Shown in pieces: positions 57,522-64,000 of a DNA stretch of 64,000 bases (its first letter is position 1; each line of letters opens with the position of its first letter). The notes beneath the pieces were generated by a model. That model saw nothing but the letters and a program-made list of their open reading frames with translations, searched no databases and had not been told where the DNA came from. The stretch is from JAPWJZ01 sp964575605. Lineage in GTDB: Bacteria; Pseudomonadota; Alphaproteobacteria; Micavibrionales; UBA2020. A program made the position numbers and the translations under genes. The stretch covers positions 152,753 through 216,752 of the forward strand of contig CAZNRN010000001.1 in the NCBI GenBank assembly GCA_964575605.1. Direction: 5' to 3'.

Positions 57522-58460
57522 TTATTTTTTGGCGGCTTTACGCAGGCGATAAAGCGCTGGGTCTGCCAATATCGGCCTCAGGCTGCGCAAGAAAAGCGCG
57601 CCCCATTCTTTTGCCTTTTTCGGTGTGTTCACAAGGTCCTGACGGAACTCGACAATCACATAGGGCAGCCCGCGGCTTTCGGCATGGGTGCTGATCGTGT
57701 TCTTGGTGAAGTTGGTCGATTTCAGGGAATAGGGCTCGTTCTCACCCACCTTTAGGCCCAGATTGTCGCGGCGCAGGCGGTCGACCAGCTTCATCGCCAG
57801 TTCTTCCTCGTGGTTCCAGAGGATGCCAAGCTGCCAGGGGCGGCGGTAGCCGTCCATAACGGGTGTAAAGCTGTGCACAGACAGCAGCACAGGCGCGATG
57901 CCGCGCGACAGGTAGCGGCCGAGCGTCAGCTCGACCTGGCGGTGGTAAGGCCAGAAAATCTCGTCAAGGCGCTGGAATTTCTCGGTCGGGGTCAGGGCGA
58001 TGTTGCCGGGAACCTTAATCTTGTCATAGACCTCGCGCATGCATTCGTCGCTGTCATGGCCGCGGTTAAGGTCGGTGACAAGGCGGGAATAGCCGGAAAT
58101 GACCGCGGGCGCATCGAGCGCCTTTGACAGGTAAAGGCCGATGTCTTCGGTACCCGGATCCCAGGCGATATGCTTTTTAAGGTTGGCGGGCGAGAGGCCG
58201 AGGTTATTGAGCGCCTGGGGGATGCGGTTGCTGGCGTGGTCGCAGACGATCACACATTTGCCCGCACCCTTCGCGTTTTCGACGCGCACGGCGGGCAGGT
58301 CTTCCTTGCCCAAGACATGCGACAACGGCTTGCGCGCCACGGGCATCAGCAGCTTGACGGTGGCTTTGGTGCTAGTTTTCTTTTTGACGGCGGGCTTCTT
58401 TTTGGGCGTAGCGGTCTTTTTGGGCGTAGCGGTCTTTTTCTTTACGGTTTTTTTCTTCAT
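57522..58460 (-). CDS. N-formylglutamate amidohydrolase-family enzyme with basic N-terminal tail (312 aa)
   Basis: Family motifs: VIVCDHASNRIPQALNN (~70-86), HIAWDPGTEDIGLYLSKAL (~94-112), SRLVTDLNRGHDSD and PVLLSVHSFTPVMDG, with GILWNHEEELA later. Members hydrolyse N-formyl-L-glutamate or related formyl/acyl amides in histidine catabolism. The first ~35 residues are a Lys/Thr/Pro repeat (KKTATPKKTATPKKKPAV) like histone H1 tails and are not part of the family. It follows rodA by 4 bp, so it may belong to the cell-shape operon. Confidence 0.85.
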   Translation of the reverse strand: MKKKTVKKKTATPKKTATPKKKPAVKKKTSTKATVKLLMPVARKPLSHVLGKEDLPAVRVENAKGAGKCVIVCDHASNRIPQALNNLGLSPANLKKHIAWDPGTEDIGLYLSKALDAPAVISGYSRLVTDLNRGHDSDECMREVYDKIKVPGNIALTPTEKFQRLDEIFWPYHRQVELTLGRYLSRGIAPVLLSVHSFTPVMDGYRRPWQLGILWNHEEELAMKLVDRLRRDNLGLKVGENEPYSLKSTNFTKNTISTHAESRGLPYVIVEFRQDLVNTPKKAKEWGALFLRSLRPILADPALYRLRKAAKK

Positions 58461-58464
58461 TGCC

Positions 58465-59601
58465 TCAAGCCATGTCGAGTCCGCGCCTGGATACTTTCAC
58501 GTCGCGGTGCACATGCGCGGACATCAGGAGGCCGAAGCCGAAAAGCACCGAGAGCATCGCCGTGCCGCCGTAGGAAATCATGGGCAAAGGCACCCCGACG
58601 ACCGGCAAAAGCCCCATGACCATACCCACATTGATGAAAATATAAAGCGAAAAGTTGATGATGATACCGGCCGACAGCAGGCGCGAAAATTGATTCTTGC
58701 AATTGAACGCCATGAAATAGCCATAAACGATGATCAGTGCGAAAAGCGACAGCAGCGCGAGGCCGCCGATCAGCCCCCATTCCTCGGTGAAGAGCGTGAA
58801 AATAAAGTCGGTCTGCTTCTCCGGCAGGAAGTTCAGGTGGCTCTGTGTGCCGTGCAGGAAACCCTTGCCCATCACCCCGCCGGAGCCGAGTGCGATTTTC
58901 GACTGCGTGATGTGGTAACCGGCGCCCAAGGGGTCGCTTTCGGGGTCGAGGAAGGTCAATACGCGCTGCTTCTGGTAGTCGTGCAGCAAATGCCACGCGA
59001 CCGGCAGCATGGCAAGGCCGCCCGCCGCCACGGCACCGAACATCCAGTAGCTAACGCCGGAAATAAAGAACATCGCGCCCGCAGCACCGATAATCATGAT
59101 GGCCGTGCCAAGGTCAGGCTGCAACATGACCAGCGCCACCGGCAGGCCAATGATGCCGAGAGGCGCAATCAGATAGAGCGGGTTTTTGACGTCTTGCGAG
59201 GTCGCGCCGTTGAAGAACCGCGCCAGCGCCAGCACGACTGCTATCTTCATCAGCTCGGAGGGTTGCAGTTTCAGAAAACCAAGGTCAATCCAGCGCGTCG
59301 CACCCATACTGGTATGGCCCTTGATATCGACATAAATCAGCAAAATCGTGACAACGCCGAAGATGGGATAGGCAAGACGCATCCAGATGCGGATATCAAT
59401 CATGGCGGTCACCAGCAATCCGCCCATGCCGATGGCAAATTTGATCATCTGCGGTGTCGCCCATGTTTCCATGTTGCCGGAAGCGGCAGAGTAAAGCGAA
59501 AGGAAGCCGATAGAGGCCACCAGCGTTATCAGCAGCAGGAAAGGCCAGCTGATCGCGGCGAATTTATCGGGAAGCGAGGGGTTTTCGCTGCGCAGGCTCA
59601 T
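58465..59601 (-). CDS. rodA: Rod-shape peptidoglycan polymerase RodA
   Basis: A SEDS glycosyltransferase working with PBP2 in lateral wall synthesis. The multi-span pattern is clear, and the SEDS signatures WIDLGFLKLQPSELMKIAVV, MLQPDLGTAIMIIGA and GVPLPMISYGGTAML are present. Length 378 aa is normal. It overlaps mrdA by 4 bp (ATGA). Confidence 0.95.
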   Translation of the reverse strand: MSLRSENPSLPDKFAAISWPFLLLITLVASIGFLSLYSAASGNMETWATPQMIKFAIGMGGLLVTAMIDIRIWMRLAYPIFGVVTILLIYVDIKGHTSMGATRWIDLGFLKLQPSELMKIAVVLALARFFNGATSQDVKNPLYLIAPLGIIGLPVALVMLQPDLGTAIMIIGAAGAMFFISGVSYWMFGAVAAGGLAMLPVAWHLLHDYQKQRVLTFLDPESDPLGAGYHITQSKIALGSGGVMGKGFLHGTQSHLNFLPEKQTDFIFTLFTEEWGLIGGLALLSLFALIIVYGYFMAFNCKNQFSRLLSAGIIINFSLYIFINVGMVMGLLPVVGVPLPMISYGGTAMLSVLFGFGLLMSAHVHRDVKVSRRGLDMA

Positions 59602-61517
59602 CGTTTTTTCCCCTTTTTCTTCTGCACGGGCGCGGCAACGTCAGGGGCGACAGTGGCTGCTTTTTGAGCTTCGGCTGCTTCAGCCTCGTCAACCGTGCGG
59701 ATGCGCTGGGGGTCGCGTGTCATGCAGGCCGTCAGAATATCACGGGCAATGGGCGCTGCTGCCTTGGAGCCGCCGACGCCGTGTTCAACCACGACTGCCG
59801 TCACGTAGCGAGGTTTATCTACCGGGGTGTAGCCAACAAAGAGCGCATGGTGGCGGAATTTCCAGGCAAGATTCTCGTTTTTCACACCTGCGGCGCGCAT
59901 CGCGGCCGTGATGCGCCGCACCTGGGCCGTGCCCGTCTTGCCGCCCATCGACATGCCTTCCTGCGTCATCCGCGCGCCATGCGCCGTGCCGCGTTCACTG
60001 TTCACGACGGCGGACATTCCTTTCATGATGACGTTGAGGTATTCGGGGCGGATGCCGAGGCTTTTCCACGGCGGAATCTGGCTGCCGACGTCTTCGATCG
60101 AGCGCACGAGGATGGGACGCACATCCCTGCCCCCGTTGACGAGGCGCGCGGTCATGGTCGCCAGCTGCAACGGCGTCGAGAGCATATAGCCCTGCCCGAT
60201 GGCACTGTTGAGCGTTTCACCCTGATGCCAGGGTTCCTTGTAACGCTTCAGTTTCCATGCACGGTCTGGCACAACGCCGGCGGCTTCGCCCGGCACATCG
60301 AAATCCATCTTGTTGCCAAGGCCGAGGCGGCGCGCCTGTTCGGCAATCGCATCGACACCAATCCTGCGGCCTACATCGTAAAAATAAGTGTCGCAGGACT
60401 GCTGTATCGCGCCGACCATATCGACGGAGCCGTGGCCAGCAGGGCGCCAGCAGTGGAATTTGTCCCGGCCCATCATGTAAAAGCCGGGGCAGTAGACACG
60501 CGCGTAAGGTGAGATGCCGGCTTCCAGCGCAGCCAGCGCCGTGACCATCTTGAAGGTCGAGCCGGGGGGATATTGGCCAGCAATCGCCTTGTTTGTAATC
60601 GGGCGCGTTTCATCGGCCAGCAATTCTTCCCAGATGTCGGCGGGAATGCCACGGCTGAACAGGTTGGGATCGAACGATGGATAGGAGCAAAGGGCGTAAA
60701 CCTCGCCGGAACTTGCGTCCATGACGACAGCCGAAGCACTGCGCTCACGCGCCAGCATTTCCTGGCATTGCATTTGTAAGTCAGCATCGAGTGTCAGGGT
60801 GAGGCGATGGCCTTTTTTAGGCTCATCGCGTGATAAGTCACGGATAGCACGGCCGACGACGTTGACTTCCTCGCGTATCTGGCCAGCCTGCCCGCGCAGG
60901 GTTTCATCGAATTTCTTTTCAACGCCCGATTTGCCGATGCGGAAGCTGGGCAACATCATGACGGGGTCATCAGTCATTTCCGCTTCGCTCACGCGCCCGA
61001 CATAGCCGATGATATGGGCGGTCGCGGTGTTGAGGGGATATGACCTGATTTCGCCTTCTTCGGTCGAGACGCCGGGCAGGTCTGGCAGGTTCTGCTCAAC
61101 CATCGCCATATCTTCCCAAGTGAGGTTTTCTTTCACGAGGATGGGGGTAAAGGGCCGGTTCTTGCCAATCGCCGCCAGCACCTCGGCCTTGTCGGCGTCG
61201 GTGACGGGAATGATTTTCGAGAGCTTTTCAAGCGTTTCTTCTACGCTGTCGGTCTGTTCAGAAATCAGGTAGGTGCGGAAGTTCTGCGTATTGATGGCAA
61301 GAGGTACGCCGAAACGGTCCATGATTTCACCGCGGCCTGCAGGCACGAGGCGTAGCGAAATGCGGTTTTTATCGGACAGCGTCTGGAATTTTTCCTGCTC
61401 GACAATCTGCAGGTAGCCGAGGCGCCCCGCGAGCACGCCGAATATCGCGCCCTGCGCCGCGCCCACAATAAAGGTGCGGCGGGAGAATTCCTTGTATCTC
61501 TCCATGTCGCGGTTCAT
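59598..61517 (-). CDS. mrdA: Penicillin-binding protein 2
   Basis: The transpeptidase partner of RodA. An N-terminal membrane anchor (TFIVGAAQGAIFGVLAGRLG) is followed by the dimerisation domain and the transpeptidase domain: QYPPGSTFKMVTALAALEAG with the catalytic Ser, QQSCDTYFYDVGRRIGVD, and SMGGKTGTAQVRR with KTG. A C-terminal Lys/Ala tail ends VQKKKGKKR. At 639 aa it is of normal length. It is co-transcribed with mreD upstream and rodA downstream. Confidence 0.95.
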   Translation of the reverse strand: MNRDMERYKEFSRRTFIVGAAQGAIFGVLAGRLGYLQIVEQEKFQTLSDKNRISLRLVPAGRGEIMDRFGVPLAINTQNFRTYLISEQTDSVEETLEKLSKIIPVTDADKAEVLAAIGKNRPFTPILVKENLTWEDMAMVEQNLPDLPGVSTEEGEIRSYPLNTATAHIIGYVGRVSEAEMTDDPVMMLPSFRIGKSGVEKKFDETLRGQAGQIREEVNVVGRAIRDLSRDEPKKGHRLTLTLDADLQMQCQEMLARERSASAVVMDASSGEVYALCSYPSFDPNLFSRGIPADIWEELLADETRPITNKAIAGQYPPGSTFKMVTALAALEAGISPYARVYCPGFYMMGRDKFHCWRPAGHGSVDMVGAIQQSCDTYFYDVGRRIGVDAIAEQARRLGLGNKMDFDVPGEAAGVVPDRAWKLKRYKEPWHQGETLNSAIGQGYMLSTPLQLATMTARLVNGGRDVRPILVRSIEDVGSQIPPWKSLGIRPEYLNVIMKGMSAVVNSERGTAHGARMTQEGMSMGGKTGTAQVRRITAAMRAAGVKNENLAWKFRHHALFVGYTPVDKPRYVTAVVVEHGVGGSKAAAPIARDILTACMTRDPQRIRTVDEAEAAEAQKAATVAPDVAAPVQKKKGKKR

Positions 61518-61526
61518 GTGGGCATC

Positions 61527-62066
61527 CTATAGCGATGAGCGGCGGTCGGCCAGCATCTTGTTAAAGGCGGAAAGCGGCATCACGACCAGTGGGAATACCG
61601 CCGCGGTCATCAGTGCGCTCATCAGGCAGTCCCGCACTGATACTGCTTCGAGGTAAAAGAGTGAATACAGTGCCCATTGCATTGCAGAGGCGCCAATCGC
61701 AACCAGTCCGAGCCCCATCCACATCACAAGGAACGGCTGCCCCAGCAGGAATTTCCGCTGGCGCTGGGTGATCCACTGCACCAGCAGCAGGGTCAGCGCA
61801 TTCAGCGCCAGCGGGCTGCCGGTCATCAGGTCAAAGGCGATACCGACGATAAAGGTAGCGGCGGGTGACAGTGTCTGCGGACGCATGATCGCCCAGTAGT
61901 AAACGGCAATCAGCATGAAAGAGGGGCGAATTTCGCCGAAGTTCGCAAACTTGAACGGGAAGGTCGATAGCAAGAGCAGGGCGAAAATCAACAGCAGGGT
62001 CAGCGCCCAGCGGCCCAGCATGGAAAGTATCGGCTCTTCCCAGCCCTCGTCTGCCTTGAACGTCAT
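61527..62066 (-). CDS. mreD: Rod-shape-determining membrane protein MreD
   Basis: A small hydrophobic protein (179 aa) with five or six predicted spans (LTLLLIFALLLLSTFPFKFA, SFMLIAVYYWAIMRPQTLSP, FIVGIAFDLMTGSPLALNAL). The FDLMTGSPLALNAL segment is typical of MreD. Position between mreC and mrdA supports the call. It links MreB/MreC with the wall-synthesis enzymes. Confidence 0.88.
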   Translation of the reverse strand: MTFKADEGWEEPILSMLGRWALTLLLIFALLLLSTFPFKFANFGEIRPSFMLIAVYYWAIMRPQTLSPAATFIVGIAFDLMTGSPLALNALTLLLVQWITQRQRKFLLGQPFLVMWMGLGLVAIGASAMQWALYSLFYLEAVSVRDCLMSALMTAAVFPLVVMPLSAFNKMLADRRSSL

Positions 62067-62081
62067 GAAGGAGGCCCCTGA

Positions 62082-63008
62082 TTAGTGGTTTTTGGGGCGT
62101 TTTTGGGGCAAAGGCGTGATTTCGCCGGTTTCCAGCCCCTGGTCCATATCGGCGTTGATGACCTGTACGTGGGTAACTTTGCCGATATCCGCCAACGGTT
62201 GCACGTAAACGCCGTCGGGACCCGCTTCGACAATCGTGCCGATCGGAATATCGGGGGGCAGCTGGCCGCCGTCTCCCGAAGTCACGATACGCTGGCCAAC
62301 GGAAAGGCCGCTGTCGATCGGAAGCCTTTCCAGCCTCAGGAGGTCGGTGTTCTTGCCGGCCAGAATTGCTTTGGTACGGGTATTCTGGATGACGACCGGA
62401 ATGCGGGAGTTAAGGTCGGTCACCAGCAGAACACGGGATGACCGCTGTCCTGCCTCGGTAATACGGCCAATCAGCCCGCGGCCCGACATCACCGCATTGC
62501 CCTTGGCGATGCGGTCCTGAAGACCGACGGGCAGCAGGACAGATTTCACGAAAGCACCACCCGGATCGGCCACGACGCGTGTCGTGACATAGGCAAGCGC
62601 AGGGTCGGCCTTCACATTCAGCAGTTCTTTCAGTGACTTGTTTTCGGCCTGGTATTTCAAGGCAGATTCATACCATTGCAACAGGCGTTCATTCTCGGCC
62701 TTCAGGCGGATGTTCTCGGCCTTGAGCGCCCTGAGGGTTTTCACGCCGTCAAAGGATTCCGACATGGTCACGAAAGGCTCGGAGATCGCCGACATCAGGG
62801 GCGCCATAGTATCGGTCATGGCGATGCGCACGCGTTCCACTGGAAACAGGTCAAGACGATGGGCAGCCATCAGGGTGACGCAGAGTAAAACCAGCACCGC
62901 CGGTGTCGCCCTGACGGTAAAATTCCGCAAGGAGATGGACTGGAGGATTGAATGTGCCGGACGGCGCGATACCACTGCTGTTAGCCCTGAAAAATAACTT
63001 ATCCCCAT
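62082..63008 (-). CDS. mreC: Rod-shape-determining protein MreC
   Basis: A bitopic periplasmic scaffold: a membrane helix near residues 35-50 (TPAVLVLLCVTLMAAHRL), a coiled coil (LRALKAENIRLKAENERLLQ) and beta domains with AVMSGRGLIGRITEAGQRSS and LNSRIPVVIQNTRTKAILAG. Length 308 aa is normal. It lies 15 bp upstream of mreD. The mreB-mreC gap of ~170 bp contains a weak hairpin but no gene. Confidence 0.95.
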   Translation of the reverse strand: MGISYFSGLTAVVSRRPAHSILQSISLRNFTVRATPAVLVLLCVTLMAAHRLDLFPVERVRIAMTDTMAPLMSAISEPFVTMSESFDGVKTLRALKAENIRLKAENERLLQWYESALKYQAENKSLKELLNVKADPALAYVTTRVVADPGGAFVKSVLLPVGLQDRIAKGNAVMSGRGLIGRITEAGQRSSRVLLVTDLNSRIPVVIQNTRTKAILAGKNTDLLRLERLPIDSGLSVGQRIVTSGDGGQLPPDIPIGTIVEAGPDGVYVQPLADIGKVTHVQVINADMDQGLETGEITPLPQKRPKNH

Positions 63009-63179
63009 TATAGCAAAAATAGCTTAATAAAATCAAAGCAACTTTCAAAATAAGTGGCTGAAAACGCTGGCCGTTCCGGTTGACAAGGATGAGATAAGCC
63101 GACGGCTGGAAATTGCCATAAATTTTAGGCATGGCAATAAAGCCCAACATTGGCCGAGCCTTAACCCAGTGCGGGCTTT

Positions 63180-64000
63180 TTAGTACATGCTGATAAGAAC
63201 GCCCTGCAGCTTCTTCATGTTCTCGAGCGCCTGGCCGGTGCCAAGGGCGACGCAGGACAGGGGGTCGTCTGCCACCGTGACGGCAAGGCCTGTGGCATAG
63301 CGCAGGACATAGTCCAGATTCGACAATAACGAGCCGCCGCCGGTCATGACGATACCGCGGTCGACGATATCGGCCGCCAGTTCGGGGGCGGTATGTTCCA
63401 AGGCGCCCTTGACCGCGTCAATAATGGCACCAACGGGTTCGGCCAGCGCCTCAGCCACCTGCCGCTCGGAAATCACCAGTTCTTTCGGCACGCCGTTCAT
63501 CAGGTCGCGGCCCTTGATTTCCATCAGGCGGCCTTCGCCGTCTTCGGGCGGGCAGGCGGAGCCGATTTCTTTCTTGATGCGCTCGGCGGTCGATTCACCG
63601 ATCAACAGGTTATGCGTGCGGCGGATGTAGTTGATGATGGCTTCGTCCATCTTGTCGCCGCCCACGCGGACCGAGCGGGAATAGACGATGCCGCCCAGCG
63701 AGATCACGGCAACTTCCGTCGTGCCGCCGCCGATATCGACCACCATCGAACCGGTCGGTTCGGTTACGGGCAGGCCCGCGCCGATGGCGGCTGCCATGGG
63801 TTCTTCGATCAGCGCGACCTTACGTGCGCCTGCGGATTCAGCGGATTCCTGAATGGCGCGGCGTTCTACCGCAGTCGAGCCCGAGGGCACGCAGATAACC
63901 ATCTGCGGCGAGGCGAAGCTGCGGCGGTTATGGACTTTGCGGATGAAGTGCTTGATCATTTCTTCGGCGACTTCGAAGTCGGCGATGACGCCGTCGCGCA
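63180..64000 (-). CDS. mreB: Rod-shape-determining actin homologue MreB (partial)
   Basis: The reading frame runs to the window edge, so the N-terminus is missing. Visible are RDGVIADFEVAEEMIKHFIR, VICVPSGSTAVERRAIQESA, AAIGAGLPVTEPTGSMVVDI and a GIVMTGGGSLLSNLDY C-terminal phosphate loop. It forms cytoplasmic filaments that guide lateral wall synthesis. It heads the mreBCD-mrdA-rodA cluster. Confidence 0.96.
   Translation of the reverse strand, partial: RDGVIADFEVAEEMIKHFIRKVHNRRSFASPQMVICVPSGSTAVERRAIQESAESAGARKVALIEEPMAAAIGAGLPVTEPTGSMVVDIGGGTTEVAVISLGGIVYSRSVRVGGDKMDEAIINYIRRTHNLLIGESTAERIKKEIGSACPPEDGEGRLMEIKGRDLMNGVPKELVISERQVAEALAEPVGAIIDAVKGALEHTAPELAADIVDRGIVMTGGGSLLSNLDYVLRYATGLAVTVADDPLSCVALGTGQALENMKKLQGVLISMY

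Noticed and set aside
63130..63179. Terminator after mreB
   Set aside because: AAGCCC...GGGCTT can pair, but the loop is long and the T-run poor, and the mre genes downstream are expected to be co-expressed; not listed as a feature.

Overview
The window looks like a chromosomal segment of a fairly GC-rich alphaproteobacterium. The evidence is the gene set mreB-mreC-mreD-mrdA-rodA, dnaN, recF and gyrB, a DUF3126 protein, CtrA-type TTAA-N7-TTAA sites and GTA/HK97-like phage genes of alphaproteobacterial type. Genus cannot be fixed from sequence alone; the abundance of ankyrin proteins suggests a predatory, symbiotic or host-associated lineage (inference). No rRNA, tRNA or CRISPR was recognised.

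Layout. (1) 1-9.1 kb: a plus-strand run of ankyrin-repeat genes of up to 765 residues, two secreted Pro/Ala-rich proteins, then one minus-strand ankyrin gene. (2) 9.1-27 kb: a tailed-phage-derived cluster. It holds a small terminase candidate, a truncated large terminase, prohead protease, HK97 capsid, head-tail connectors, tail tube, tail chaperones with a lambda-like -1 frameshift site, a very short tape-measure remnant, tail-tip proteins, a J-like host-specificity protein, a fibre, a muralytic enzyme, a holin and nested spanins. A portal, an integrase and a repressor are not present. Non-phage genes sit where the portal should be and between head and tail genes. (3) 27-37 kb: an ankyrin gene, three tandem membrane M48 metalloproteases, more ankyrin genes and small helical proteins, mostly single transcription units with good sigma70-type TTGACA promoters. 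(4) 37.4-46.5 kb: a TetR regulator and a minus-strand series of ankyrin-type proteins. Five of these share a C-terminal module I cannot assign to a known domain. (5) 46.6-64 kb: housekeeping genes (DUF3126, tdk, gyrB, recF, dnaN, N-formylglutamate amidohydrolase, rodA-mrdA-mreDCB). They are interrupted by four tandem ~100-residue paralogues that resemble I78 peptidase inhibitors.

How the parts may fit together (inference). The ankyrin proteins, most with short Lys/Pro-rich C-terminal tails, look like an expanded effector or interaction repertoire. The M48 proteases and I78-like inhibitors suggest a proteolysis/anti-proteolysis theme. The phage cluster keeps capsid, tail-tip and lysis functions but has lost terminase, portal and tape-measure functions, so it is either a decaying prophage or a domesticated particle. 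Two regulatory spots stand out: a three-box DnaA-like cluster at 27655-27687, and CtrA-type sites at 19281-19295 and 37256-37270.
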